In this document: one piece after another, positions 8,264 through 17,168 of the stretch
Position numbering within the stretch: the first letter of the stretch is position 1
How the letters are laid out: each line of letters starts with the position of its first letter
DNA from: Marmoricola sp. OAE513
GTDB lineage: Bacteria > Actinomycetota > Actinomycetes > Propionibacteriales > Nocardioidaceae
Assembly (NCBI RefSeq): GCF_040546585.1
Contig: NZ_JBEPOC010000001.1
Location: forward strand, 124,001 to 188,000
DNA: 64,000 nucleotides
Reading direction: 5' to 3'
Program-made: the position numbers and the translations under genes
Notes under the pieces: generated by a model
The model's input: only the letters and a program-made list of their open reading frames with translations
The model's database searches: none
Told to the model about the DNA's origin: nothing

Positions 8264-9276
8264 CGGCACACCTCCGACCACGGGCCGTTCGCGCCGCCGT
8301 TGAGGTTCTGCTTGAGCGGACCGATCTTGAGGATCACCGAGCAGAGGTAGATGTTGACCGCGCTCTCGTACGAGCTCGCCCGACCGAGCGCGGCCAACGT
8401 GGTCCCGAAGGACTGGATCGCGGCCACGAACTTCTCCTTGTTCCGAAGGAACAAGGTCATCACGCTGCGGAAGCTCTTGACGGCCTTCACCGTGGGGACC
8501 TTGATGTCCTCGAGCAGACCCGAGGTCGCACCGATCAGCTGGCTCATGCCGTCGATGGACGCGCCGATCGACTTGCGGTCCTTCGCCAGCCCGGTCATCA
8601 GCGCCTTCAGCTCGACGACCGTGGAACGGAGCTCGGTGCCCTGTCCGGCGATGTTGGTGAGCACCGGCGTCAGGTTCGTCAGCACCTCCCCGACGAGCTG
8701 GTCCCGGTCGGCCAGGAAGTTCGTCAGCGTGCTGGTCTTCTGGAGCAGCGACTCGACGGTGCCCCCCTCCCCCTGGAGGACCTTCACCAACGAGCTCGCC
8801 AGCTCGTTCACGTCGTCCGGCTTGAGCGCCTCGAACAGAGGCCGGAACCCGTTGAGCAGCTCGGTGAGGTCGAAGCCCGGACTCGTCCTGGACACCGGTA
8901 CGACGGCACCGGACTTCAGCGCCCTGCCCTTGTCACCGGACTGCACCAGCGCGAGGTACCGCTGACCGAGCAGGTTCTGGTAGCGCATCACGATCTTGGT
9001 GGAGTCCAGGATCGGCTGCCCCTCGATGAGGTCGAAGCTCACCTGGGCGCCGTCCTGGGTGATCTTGATGCCGGTCACCCGGCCGACGCGAACGCCCGCG
9101 ACCCGGAGGTCGTCACCTGCACGGAGACCGGCGACGTCGACGAAGTTCGCCTTGTAGGACCCCGTGTCACCGCTGAGGCCGTTGAGCATCGTGTTGACCA
9201 GCAGCACGCCGAGGAGACCGGCGACGGCCGCGAAGGCGGCGAACTTGATGACGATGGACCGGAAGCCCTGGATCAT
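8260..9276 (-). CDS. mceB: MCE family protein MceB
   Basis: A 338-residue MCE protein, second of six: N-terminal membrane helix (about 10-29), MCE domain (about 40-115, GDDLRVAGVRVGRVTGIKI; LLGQRYLAL), then the long helical region ending in a short conserved tail (NGPWSEVC). MceB proteins are typically the shortest of the set, about 340 residues, and this fits. ATGA overlaps on both sides tie it to mceA and mceC translation. Confidence 0.87.
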   Translation of the reverse strand: MIQGFRSIVIKFAAFAAVAGLLGVLLVNTMLNGLSGDTGSYKANFVDVAGLRAGDDLRVAGVRVGRVTGIKITQDGAQVSFDLIEGQPILDSTKIVMRYQNLLGQRYLALVQSGDKGRALKSGAVVPVSRTSPGFDLTELLNGFRPLFEALKPDDVNELASSLVKVLQGEGGTVESLLQKTSTLTNFLADRDQLVGEVLTNLTPVLTNIAGQGTELRSTVVELKALMTGLAKDRKSIGASIDGMSQLIGATSGLLEDIKVPTVKAVKSFRSVMTLFLRNKEKFVAAIQSFGTTLAALGRASSYESAVNIYLCSVILKIGPLKQNLNGGANGPWSEVCR

Positions 9277-10370
9277 CGAGCACCCCCGTCCACCATCGCG
9301 CCCACGCTCGCCCGGCCGAGGCCGGTGCAGTTGTCGCCGCGCGCCGCGTCGAACCGCGGACAGTCCGCAGCGGTGTAGTACGGCGGAACGTCGAGCAGGA
9401 AGGACGTCGAGGAGTTGATGAACCCGTGCGAGATCACCGTGCTCAGCTTCGCGTTCAACATCCGGTTCGTCATGATCGCGTCGGTGATCCCGGCGTGCCG
9501 GTTGGTGTAGACCACGTTGAGGAGCACCGCCGAGTTCTGGATGAAGCGGACGAGCTTCGCCTTGTTCGCGTCGAGGAAGGTGTCGGCCTGCACGGTCAGC
9601 GCCGTACCGCCGGTGATCAAGGTGGCCAGGGAGGCCTGCTGGTCGACGATCGTCCGCGCGGTGACGAGCGCGTCGTTCGTCGCCTTGAGCAGGTCAGGGG
9701 CGACGTCGCGGGCGAGCTCCAGGTTGGCCACGAGCTTGCGCAGGTCGCTGCGGGCCAGCGGGAGCTTCGGGTTGAGCTTGCGCAGGTACTCGTCGGCGAG
9801 GTCGATCGTCTCGCCGAGCTGGGTGCCGCGTCCGTCGAGGGCCTGGGCAGCCGATCCGATCGCGGAGGCGAGCTCGGCCGGGCCCACGGCCTTGACCAGC
9901 GTGTCGATGTCGTCGAGGGCCTGCTGCAGCTCCAGGGTCCCCTGGGTCGCGTCGGCGGGGATGACGGTGCCGGCCTTCAGGGCGGACCTGGCCCCGGGGC
10001 CGTTCGTGGTCAGGTCGACGAAGGAGGTCCCGAACACGGTGGCCGGCAGGATCCGCGCCACGACGTTCGAGGGGATCATGTCGAGCTTGTCGCGGGTGAT
10101 GTTCAGCTTCACCCGGACGCCGCCCTCGGGACCGCGTTCGATACCGGTCACGTTGCCCACGATGACGCCGCGCACCTTCACGTCGGCGTTCTTGCCGAGC
10201 GAACCACCGGCGTCGGCGAGCTGGGCGGAGAGGTGTGCCGGGCCACCGAAGGTCCCGGACGAGCGCAGGAACAGGAGGCCCAGCAGGAGGGCGATGCCGA
10301 CGGCGACCACCAGACCGCGCTTGGCGTAGTCGGAGCGGGTCAGCTCGACCCGGACTGCTGCTCTAGCCAC
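9273..10370 (-). CDS. mceA: MCE family protein MceA
   Basis: A 365-residue MCE protein, first MCE gene of the operon. Membrane helix at about residues 19-36; MCE domain (about 45-120) with KNADVKVRGVIVGNVTGI; then the helical region. MceA proteins of pathogens are known as cell-entry proteins, but in soil actinobacteria they serve lipid uptake. The start is GTG at 10370, 6 bp after the yrbEB stop, the only gap in this otherwise overlapping operon. The C-terminal part has two Cys (ADCPRFD and GDNCTG) that may form a disulfide outside the membrane. Confidence 0.87.
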   Translation of the reverse strand: MARAAVRVELTRSDYAKRGLVVAVGIALLLGLLFLRSSGTFGGPAHLSAQLADAGGSLGKNADVKVRGVIVGNVTGIERGPEGGVRVKLNITRDKLDMIPSNVVARILPATVFGTSFVDLTTNGPGARSALKAGTVIPADATQGTLELQQALDDIDTLVKAVGPAELASAIGSAAQALDGRGTQLGETIDLADEYLRKLNPKLPLARSDLRKLVANLELARDVAPDLLKATNDALVTARTIVDQQASLATLITGGTALTVQADTFLDANKAKLVRFIQNSAVLLNVVYTNRHAGITDAIMTNRMLNAKLSTVISHGFINSSTSFLLDVPPYYTAADCPRFDAARGDNCTGLGRASVGAMVDGGAR

Positions 10371-10376
10371 GGCCGA

Positions 10377-11252
10377 TCACCCCGAGACCCTGAAGCCGGA
10401 GTTCCCGCCCCAGAAGAGCAGCGTCATGATCATGTCGAGGATGACGACCAGCACGATGCTCGCGCGGATCGCGCGACCGGTCGCCTCGCCGACAGCCTGC
10501 GGGCCACCGGAGGCGCGCATGCCGTACCAGCAGTGCACCAGGGTGACGGCGGTGGCGAAGACCAGGATCTTGATCACCGACAGGAACACGTCGCGCCCGA
10601 GGATGAACGTCGAGAAGTAGTGGTCGTACTGACCCGGCGACTGGCCGAAGACGACCACGACCGAGAACATCGACGCCATGTAGGAGCCGATCAGGCCGAT
10701 CAGGTAGAGCGGCAGGATCGCGATGCTGGTGGCGATGACCCGGGTGGTGACGAGGTACCGCATCGGCTCCACCGCCATCACCTCGAGGGCGTCCACCTCC
10801 TCGGAGATCTTCATCGACCCGAGCTGGGCGGTGAACCGGCAGCCGACCTGCGAGGCGAGCGCGAGCGCCGCGATCAGGGGCGCCAGCTCGCGGGTGTTGG
10901 CGCTCGCGGAGATGAAGCCGGTCAGCGGCGCCAGACCGACGATCTCCAGACCGCTGAAGCCCTCGATACCCAGCGACGTACCGGCCGACAACGCCAGCAG
11001 GATCATCACGCCGATGGTGCCGCCGCCGACGATGATCGCGCCGCTGCCCCAGGCGATGTCCTTGAGCTGGCGCAGGACCTCCTTGGTGTACAGCTTGAGC
11101 GTGATCGGCGCGGAGACGACCGTCTTGCCGGCGAAGGTGCCGAAGTCGCCGAGCTGCGCGAGGCTGGCCACGATCCGGTCGACGGCCCCGACGATCACGT
11201 CGGAGACGGTCTTCCGAGGCGCCTCGGGAAGGTTGTCGGCCGGGGCGGTCAC
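10377..11252 (-). CDS. yrbEB: MlaE/YrbE family ABC permease, YrbEB
   Basis: A 291-residue MlaE-type permease with five to six membrane segments. The family core is seen as CRFTAQLGSMKISEEVDALEVM (about residues 137-158), where the EEVDAL helix couples to the ATPase, followed by PMRYLVTTR. YrbEA and YrbEB form the inner-membrane channel of the Mce importer. The GTG start at 11252 overlaps the yrbEA stop (GTGA). The cognate ATPase (MceG/Mkl) is not in the operon and is expected elsewhere in the genome, as in mycobacteria. Confidence 0.92.
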   Translation of the reverse strand: MTAPADNLPEAPRKTVSDVIVGAVDRIVASLAQLGDFGTFAGKTVVSAPITLKLYTKEVLRQLKDIAWGSGAIIVGGGTIGVMILLALSAGTSLGIEGFSGLEIVGLAPLTGFISASANTRELAPLIAALALASQVGCRFTAQLGSMKISEEVDALEVMAVEPMRYLVTTRVIATSIAILPLYLIGLIGSYMASMFSVVVVFGQSPGQYDHYFSTFILGRDVFLSVIKILVFATAVTLVHCWYGMRASGGPQAVGEATGRAIRASIVLVVILDMIMTLLFWGGNSGFRVSG

Positions 11253-12076
11253 GCGGCCCCCTGGGGGAAGAGCATGACGTAGGCCTGGGTGATGGCGACG
11301 TTGGCACCGGCGAGCAGGATGACGCTCAGCACCACCGCCTGGTTGACCGCGTCTGCCACGCCCTTCGGACCACCGGAGGCGTTCAAGCCCTTGTGGGCGG
11401 CGACCACCGTCGCGATGAATCCGAACACCACGGCCTTGAGCTCGGCGAGGACGAAGTCGGCCGGTCGCGAGAAGCTGACGAACGAGTCGAGGTAGGCGCC
11501 CGAGGAGATCGTGCCTCCACCGACGTTCATGATGAACGCGGTGGTCATGGCGGTCATCGCCACGATCACCGTCAGCAGCAGGGCGACGGTGAGCGCCGCC
11601 AGGATGCGTGGCGCCACGAGCCGCTGGATCGGCGAGATACCCATGACCTTGAGCGCGTCGATCTCCTCACGCACCGTCCGTGCGCCGAGGTCGGAGCAGA
11701 TCGCGGATCCGACAGCTCCGGCGATCATCAACGAGGTGACCAGTGGTGCACCCTGGCGCAGCACGCCGATGCCGTTGACCGCGCCGCTGAACGAGGTGGC
11801 ACCGATCTGGTTGGCGACGGCGCCGATCTGGACCGAGGTGATGACGCCGAACGGGATCGCCACCAGGATCGTCGGCAGCAGCGAGACCCGGGTCATGAAC
11901 CAGGCCTGGAGCATGAACTCCGACCAGGAGAAGCGCCGGCCGAGGATGTCGGTGACCAGCGCCCAGAGCGAGGCCACACCGAGGACGACGAGGTTGCCGC
12001 TGGTGACGACCCCGGTCCGGGACCGGTCCTTCATCGACTCGAGACCGGCTCTGCCGGCGACCGCGAAGGAACTCAC
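11249..12076 (-). CDS. yrbEA: MlaE/YrbE family ABC permease, YrbEA
   Basis: The first gene of the Mce operon, 275 residues. It has the MlaE core SAICSDLGARTVREEIDALKVM (about residues 122-143 in outline) and the C-terminal GGPKGVADAVNQAVV block shared with YrbEB. The start is GTG at 12076, preceded by a good ribosome site (GGGGAGG, about 7 nt upstream); an ATG just before it is out of frame. The 129 bp between it and the SCP2 gene must hold the operon promoter. YrbEA pairs with YrbEB to form the permease for lipids delivered by the MCE proteins. Confidence 0.92.
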   Translation of the reverse strand: MSSFAVAGRAGLESMKDRSRTGVVTSGNLVVLGVASLWALVTDILGRRFSWSEFMLQAWFMTRVSLLPTILVAIPFGVITSVQIGAVANQIGATSFSGAVNGIGVLRQGAPLVTSLMIAGAVGSAICSDLGARTVREEIDALKVMGISPIQRLVAPRILAALTVALLLTVIVAMTAMTTAFIMNVGGGTISSGAYLDSFVSFSRPADFVLAELKAVVFGFIATVVAAHKGLNASGGPKGVADAVNQAVVLSVILLAGANVAITQAYVMLFPQGAA

Positions 12077-12140
12077 CCTTGCCTCCCCATGACGTTCGGT
12101 CGAGTGCGGACGACGCCTTCACAACTAGCGAGGCCGCCGA

Positions 12141-12162
12141 GAGTTACGCAGGTCACATTTCG
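12141..12162. promoter_or_regulatory. GAGTTAC/GTCACATTTCG motif upstream of yrbEA
   Basis: In the short region before the Mce operon lies GAGTTAC, four bases, GTCACATTTCG. A near copy (GAGTTAC, seven bases, GTTACATTTCG) lies between the thiolase and fabG4-like genes at 21010-21034. The shared bases suggest a common regulator of lipid genes, but spacing differs and only two copies are seen. Confidence 0.3.
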
Positions 12163-12205
12163 TTTGCAGCGGTACTGTGCCAGTGAATTTGTCATCCAGC
12201 AACCG

Positions 12206-13036
12206 TCAGCTTCCGGGGATGTTGACGACGGAGTGGAAGCCGAGCGCCTTGATCACCTGGCCCCGCACCCGGATCTGGCCGGAGAGCACGCCGCGCACCG
12301 GGTTCAGGTGTCCCAGGACGAGGCGGAGGAACTCCTGACCCTCCAGAACCAGGGTCGCGTCCGCCGCGACCTCGGGGCCGGCGTACGGGATGACGGTGCA
12401 GAGCCCGTCGACGATCCTCACGACGTACCGGTCGGCCGCCTCTCCCTCGGGCTCGCGCTCGATCTCGAACGCGACCGAGACCGAGACCCGCTCGGCCTTC
12501 TCCGGGACGAGGAACTCGGGGATGCGTCGGAAGACCTCCGCGAGGACGAGCTCGCGGAAGCCCCCGGACATGACGGCTGCCAGATGGCGCACGTCGACTC
12601 CGGCGATGGCAGAGGAGACGGCTTCGGGGTCGAGCGACGCAGGATCGATGAGCGCACGGTCAGCGCCGGGCACCCGGACAGCGGTGCCCAGAGCCAGGAC
12701 GAAGGACTCGTCGCCGGAGACCTCGAGCCGCTGAGCGAGGTGGAGCAGCGCCCCGTCGGCGCGACCGGCGACGAGGTCGAGCACGTCCTCGACCGACGCG
12801 CGCAGGACGGCGTCCGGCTCCTGGTCCGGCGCGAGCCGTACGCCGGACCCGCTGAAGTCGAGAGTCCAGACCTCGGTGGCACCCGCGGCGACGGCGAGCT
12901 CGACGCGCAGGGCTCCGACTGCTCCGGGAGGCGAGGCGTCGAGGTGCTCGACCGCTCGTTCGACGGCCGACGCGCGCGCGGCGGGCGTCGACAGGTCGAC
13001 CCCGGCGCCGTGTGCGGGAGTCACCAGCTGAGGCAT
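12206..13036 (-). CDS. Tandem SCP2 sterol-carrier-like domain protein
   Basis: A 276-residue soluble protein that I read as two SCP2-like domains in a row (about residues 35-125 and 165-276). Both show the pattern of an SCP2 fold: a strand giving W-x-L or Y-V-V-R-I-V-D, a Gly/Val strand, then DAVLRASVEDVLDLVAGRAD in the first and DATLVLEGQEFLRLVLG in the second, followed by a Gly-rich strand. SCP2 domains bind sterols, fatty acyl chains or acyl-CoA. The assignment is by fold pattern, without a search. It lies 129 bp upstream of yrbEA on the same strand, so it may hand imported lipid on inside the cell. Start ATG at 13036. No signal peptide. Confidence 0.65.
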   Translation of the reverse strand: MPQLVTPAHGAGVDLSTPAARASAVERAVEHLDASPPGAVGALRVELAVAAGATEVWTLDFSGSGVRLAPDQEPDAVLRASVEDVLDLVAGRADGALLHLAQRLEVSGDESFVLALGTAVRVPGADRALIDPASLDPEAVSSAIAGVDVRHLAAVMSGGFRELVLAEVFRRIPEFLVPEKAERVSVSVAFEIEREPEGEAADRYVVRIVDGLCTVIPYAGPEVAADATLVLEGQEFLRLVLGHLNPVRGVLSGQIRVRGQVIKALGFHSVVNIPGS

Positions 13037-13239
13037 CGGCGACTCCTTCCTGCCTCACCGACACGGCACCGGCGAGGTGTAACGGAGACTGTCACAGCGG
13101 TTTACAGAAAGGAATACGTCACACGACATTTGTGGGTCGAGTTTCCTCAAGGACCCGAAGTGGTGACATACTGACGGCGATCTCCCTCCCGTCGGGTCGT
13201 TCTCGGCGACCCGTTGCCTATACCTCATGGAGGTGCCTC

Positions 13240-14505
13240 GTGCGCCGACTCGTTTCCGTAGCCAGCGTCACCGCGCTCATCGCGACCGTGGGCTTCGCCG
13301 CTCTTCAGCCAGCCAACGCTGCTGGCCCTCAGAAGTACGTGTACCAGGGTTCGTCCGGCGGCTCGCAGATCACTGCGCTCGGCACGACGATCAGCTCCGG
13401 ACTGACGGCGTCGTCCAACCTCGCCGACTCGGTCATCCCCGCCAAGGCCGGCATCTCGGTCGCCAAGGTCGACGTGGCCAACCTCGTCAACCTCGGTGCG
13501 ATCACCTCCGGCCAGGAAGCGACGGCCAGCGGGGACGGCGTCAAGATCACCTCCGGCGTGAAGATCGCCGGGATCAGCCTGCTCGGGGGCGTGATCAAGG
13601 CAGACGCCATCGAGAGCACCTCGTTCGCCAGCGCGAGCAGTGCAGGGCTCGACGGCGGAACGTCGACCACGTTCGTCCGGCTGACCATCGCCGGCAAGGC
13701 CTACCCGCTCAACGTCCCGGCCAACACCAAGATCACGGTCCCCGGCATCGTCGAGGTCGTCATCAACGAGACCCGCGTCGACAAGTCGATCCCCGGCAAG
13801 ACCGTTCGGACGATGGGCACCGCGCTGCACCTGACCCTTCTCAAGGGACAGGGTGGCGCTCCGACGGGCGCGGAGATCAAGCTGAACCCGACCCAGGCCA
13901 CGATCGTCCCGATCGGCAGCGACGCCGACGCCTCGGCGGTCGGCGGTTTCGCGTACGCGACCTTCGCCGGCATCCAGGCGGGCGAGCAGGTCAAGGTTCT
14001 GGCTCAGCCGACCGGCATCGTCATGATCCCGTCCAACGGGACCAACGGCCAGGAGCACGAGGTCACGATCGCGGCGGCGAACATCCCGGGGGTCGCCGAG
14101 ATCGGGGCGATCACCACACGGGTGAACGCGAAGACGATCCCGGCGTACTCAGACGTCTCCACAGGTTCACGCCTCGCCAAGATCAAGCTCCTCGGTGGAC
14201 TCATCACCGCTGATGCCGTGGACGTGACGTCGCACGTGCGCAAGGCGGCGAACGACAACATCTCCGAGGCGCAGCTGAACTTCGTGCACCTCACGGTCGC
14301 GGGCAAGAAGATCCCGATCGACGTGAAGCCGAACACCCAGATCTACATCCTCGGGATCGGCCAGGTGTACATCAACCAGCAGCTGACCAAGCCGGGCTAC
14401 TCGGCGATCGTCGGACTGCGGGTCACCCTGTCCACCAAGAAGTTCGGTCTGCCGATCGGCGCCGACATCCACGTGGGCGTCGCGAGCTCGTACCTGGCGA
14501 GCTGA
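13240..14505 (+). CDS. Secreted choice-of-anchor-P-like repeat protein
   Basis: A 421-residue exported protein. Signal peptide at residues 1-28 (RRLVSVAS, hydrophobic core, ANAAGP). The rest is two homologous blocks of about 130 residues (roughly 90-210 and 270-421). Each has LLGGxIxADAxxxxS, then FVxLTxAGKxxPxxVxxNTxI, then GIxxVxINxxxxxxxxxxxxGLxVTL, then GxPxGAxIxxG. This is the pattern of actinobacterial choice-of-anchor P proteins, surface or secreted proteins of unknown role. No C-terminal anchor is seen here, so it may be released or bind the wall non-covalently. The GTG start has a ribosome site TGGAGG 6 nt upstream; frames further upstream do not give a signal peptide. It is divergent from the SCP2 gene. 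Confidence 0.72.
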   Translation: MRRLVSVASVTALIATVGFAALQPANAAGPQKYVYQGSSGGSQITALGTTISSGLTASSNLADSVIPAKAGISVAKVDVANLVNLGAITSGQEATASGDGVKITSGVKIAGISLLGGVIKADAIESTSFASASSAGLDGGTSTTFVRLTIAGKAYPLNVPANTKITVPGIVEVVINETRVDKSIPGKTVRTMGTALHLTLLKGQGGAPTGAEIKLNPTQATIVPIGSDADASAVGGFAYATFAGIQAGEQVKVLAQPTGIVMIPSNGTNGQEHEVTIAAANIPGVAEIGAITTRVNAKTIPAYSDVSTGSRLAKIKLLGGLITADAVDVTSHVRKAANDNISEAQLNFVHLTVAGKKIPIDVKPNTQIYILGIGQVYINQQLTKPGYSAIVGLRVTLSTKKFGLPIGADIHVGVASSYLAS

Positions 14506-14513
14506 TCGACTAG

Positions 14514-15428
14514 CTATCGGGACGACCCCGGCAGGTGGGTTCGCGGAGACATCCGCGGCCCCCGCCGGGGTCTTCCTGCGCCTGCCAGCAGGTGCTGCAC
14601 CCGGTGGCGGTGCCCGGCGTACGGCGTCAGCAGCTCGGCGAGGGCGTCGTCGTCGCCCTGCTCCCCCGTCAGCGCCCACGTGATGTTCTTCGCGATGTGG
14701 TAGTCGCCGAAGCTCACCGCATCCGGGTCGCCCAGAGCGGTCGCACGAACCTCGCCGCTGCTCCAGACCCCGATGCCCGGGATGCTGCGGAGGCGTCGGT
14801 CGAACTCCTCGAACGATGCACGACCGGCGCGCTCGATCGAGCTCGCGACCCGGGCGGCCGCGAGGAGCGGGCGTGAGCGACCACCGTCGACAGGGATCTT
14901 GAGCCACTCCCACGAGGGGATCGTGCGCAGCGTCTCCGGCGTCGGCTGGAGCAGCAGGCCGAGGTCTCCGGGCGCCCGCTCGCCGTACCGGCGGACGAGG
15001 GTGCGGAAGGCGCCGAAGGCCTCCTGCCCGGTGATCTTCTGCTCGATGATCGTCGGGACCAGCGACTCCATGACCAGGCCGGTGCGGCCGAGCCGCCAGT
15101 GCGGTTGACGCTTCCATTCCGCCGCGACGACGTCGTGGTGCGGCTCGAAACCGCTGGGGTCGTCGTCGGCTCCGAGCATGGTCGGCAGGTGATCGAGCGC
15201 CCACGTCGCCCCGCTCCCCCACGCCTGGGCGACGACACGGCCGGCGCTGTCGAGCGGCTCGACGCGCAACGTCACCGGGCCGTCCGGACTCCGCATCGCG
15301 CGCGCGTGCGCGCCGTCAGGCAGCACCTGGTACGTCGGGTCCCCGGCACCTCGACGGTGCACCCGGAGGACCGCCCCGACCGGGCACGGCCAGTTCGGGG
15401 TCCAGGTGCGGGTCTGGGGCTCGGTCAC
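14514..15428 (-). CDS. DNA-3-methyladenine glycosylase-like protein (HhH-GPD, AlkA type)
   Basis: A 304-residue protein of the HhH-GPD superfamily. A helix-hairpin-helix (SIPGIGVWSSGEV, about 217-229) is followed after a short loop by SFGDYHI (Asp near 241), which matches the catalytic Asp of AlkA-type alkylbase glycosylases; no Fe-S cluster Cys set is present. EQKITGQEAFGAFRTL (about 130-145) is the usual lead-in helix of the domain. Likely role: removal of alkylated purines from DNA. The N-terminal 110 residues form a separate domain as in AlkA. The last 25 residues are basic and Pro/Arg rich. Start GTG at 15428. It is convergent with the secreted repeat protein, 8 bp apart. Confidence 0.78.
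   Translation of the reverse strand: MTEPQTRTWTPNWPCPVGAVLRVHRRGAGDPTYQVLPDGAHARAMRSPDGPVTLRVEPLDSAGRVVAQAWGSGATWALDHLPTMLGADDDPSGFEPHHDVVAAEWKRQPHWRLGRTGLVMESLVPTIIEQKITGQEAFGAFRTLVRRYGERAPGDLGLLLQPTPETLRTIPSWEWLKIPVDGGRSRPLLAAARVASSIERAGRASFEEFDRRLRSIPGIGVWSSGEVRATALGDPDAVSFGDYHIAKNITWALTGEQGDDDALAELLTPYAGHRHRVQHLLAGAGRPRRGPRMSPRTHLPGSSR
14524..14572. terminator. Hairpin between convergent genes
   Basis: GACCCCGGC (14524-14532) pairs with GCCGGGGTC (14564-14572), with a second small stem CGCGG/CCGCG inside the loop. It follows the stop of the secreted protein and lies in the last codons of the glycosylase. There is no T run. Confidence 0.4.
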
Positions 15429-15547
15429 GGATTCAACCTAGCCGGGCACTCCGACGATCACGGTGGCGCGAGCGGGATCGACGTCGGGACCGCAGACTTC
15501 TCGTTCGAGGTCGAATAGCTGTCGGTCACCCCGGGCAGGATGGACCC

Positions 15548-17041
15548 GTGCACCTCGCCGACCTTGCCACCACGTCCGCCGCTGTCGCCGCCACCCGGTC
15601 GCGGTTGGAGAAGCGCGCCCTGATCGCGGACCTGCTCAGGGCGGCGCCCGAGGACGAGATCGAGCTGGCGGCGACGTACCTGTCCGGGACCCTGCGGCAG
15701 CGGCGTACCGGGGTCGGTTGGCGCGGACTCAGCGACTTGCCGGCGCCAGCCGCGGAACCGACGCGCTCCCTGCTCGAGGTGGACGCGATCCTCGAAGCAC
15801 TCTCGCGGATGAGCGGGACGGGGTCGTCCCTGGCTCGCAAGACCGCCCTGGCCGACCTGTTCGGTTCGCTGACCGACGCCGAGCAGGAGTTCCTGCGGGC
15901 CGTCATGACCGGAGGCGTGCGTCAGGGTGCCCTGGACTCGGTGATGCTCGACGCGATCGCCGCGGCCGCCGACGTCCCGCTGGCAGCAGTGCGACGGGCC
16001 GCCATGTTCAGCGCTCCCACCGGCCCGATCGCCGTCAGCGCACTGACCGGCGGGGTCGAGGCCCTGGCCGACTTCGCGCTCGTGGTGGGCCGCCCGATCC
16101 GACCCATGCTCGCCTCCTCGGCGCCGTCGGTCGGTGAGGCCGTCGCCGACTGGTCCGGCACGTTCGTGGTCGACACCAAGCTCGACGGGATCAGGATCCA
16201 GGTGCACAAGAGCGGCAACGACGTCCAGGTCTTCACCCGTAGCCTCGACGAGATCGGCGATCGCCTGCCGGCCGTCGTGGAGGCCGTCCGCGCCCTGCCC
16301 GTCGATCGGCTGATCCTGGACGGAGAGGCGCTGGTCGTCGACGCCGACGGTACGCCGCGACCGTTCCAGGAGACCGCGTCGGAAACGGCCTCCGCTGCCG
16401 GCCGCGCGGCCCAGCCGTTCTTCTTCGACGTGCTCGCCGCCGACGGCGACTCCCTCATCGAGAGCCCCGGGCACGAACGCTGGGCACGTCTCGACGCCGT
16501 CGTCCCCGCGTCGATGCGCACCGAACGTCTGGTGACCCAGGACGCCGATGAAGCCACCGCGTTCTTCGACCGGGTCGTTGCGGCGCGCCAAGAAGGCGTG
16601 ATCGTGAAGGATCCTGATGCGCCGTACGCCGCCGGCCGTCGCGGTGCCGCCTGGGTGAAGGTGAAGCCGCGGCACACGCTCGACCTGGTCGTCCTCGCCG
16701 TCGAGTGGGGGTCGGGCCGGCGCCGGGGGAAGCTGTCGAACATCCACCTCGGCGCACGGTCGGGCGACGGCTTCGTGATGCTGGGCAAGACCTTCAAGGG
16801 CATGACCGACGAGATGCTCGCGTGGCAGACCGAGCGCTTCACCGAGCTCAAGACCGAGGACGACGGCTGGGTCGTGACGGTGCGACCTGAGCAGGTCGTC
16901 GAGATCGCGTTCGACGGGGTGCAGCGCTCGACGCGCTACCCCGGGGGCGTCGCGCTCCGGTTCGCCCGAGTTCTGCGGTACCGGGACGACAAGTCCCCGG
17001 CGGAGGCGGACACGATCGAGAGCGTGCAGGCGTTGCGCTGA
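15548..17041 (+). CDS. ligB: ATP-dependent DNA ligase (LigB type)
   Basis: A 497-residue ATP-dependent DNA ligase with the layout of mycobacterial LigB: an N-terminal DNA-binding domain (about 1-190), the adenylation domain (about 195-380) and a C-terminal OB domain (about 385-497). The nucleotidyl-accepting Lys is in motif I, TKLDGIRIQ, near residue 212; motif III-like DGEALVVD, motif IV-like EGVIVKDPDAPY and motif V AWVKVKP are all present. It seals nicks with ATP. NAD-dependent LigA does replication in bacteria, so this is a repair or accessory ligase. GTG start at 15548; a weak CAGGAT box lies 6 nt upstream. It is divergent from the glycosylase, which gives a small repair cluster. Confidence 0.9.
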   Translation: MHLADLATTSAAVAATRSRLEKRALIADLLRAAPEDEIELAATYLSGTLRQRRTGVGWRGLSDLPAPAAEPTRSLLEVDAILEALSRMSGTGSSLARKTALADLFGSLTDAEQEFLRAVMTGGVRQGALDSVMLDAIAAAADVPLAAVRRAAMFSAPTGPIAVSALTGGVEALADFALVVGRPIRPMLASSAPSVGEAVADWSGTFVVDTKLDGIRIQVHKSGNDVQVFTRSLDEIGDRLPAVVEAVRALPVDRLILDGEALVVDADGTPRPFQETASETASAAGRAAQPFFFDVLAADGDSLIESPGHERWARLDAVVPASMRTERLVTQDADEATAFFDRVVAARQEGVIVKDPDAPYAAGRRGAAWVKVKPRHTLDLVVLAVEWGSGRRRGKLSNIHLGARSGDGFVMLGKTFKGMTDEMLAWQTERFTELKTEDDGWVVTVRPEQVVEIAFDGVQRSTRYPGGVALRFARVLRYRDDKSPAEADTIESVQALR

Positions 17042-17155
17042 GCCGCGCCGGCGTCGGTGAGCGACCGGCCTGGACACCGTGTAACGATCGGCCTCGCTCC
17101 GACGCTCCAGGTGCGTGTACCGGTACGCCGAATTCTCTGTTCTGTCCGTTTCGCC

Positions 17156-17161
17156 TAGGCT
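17156..17161 (+). promoter_or_regulatory. -10 element of the GDPD gene (leaderless type)
   Basis: TAGGCT ends 7 nt before the GTG at 17169. A GTG 18 codons upstream is in frame but would lie before this box. Confidence 0.55.
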
Positions 17162-17168
17162 GCCGTCC

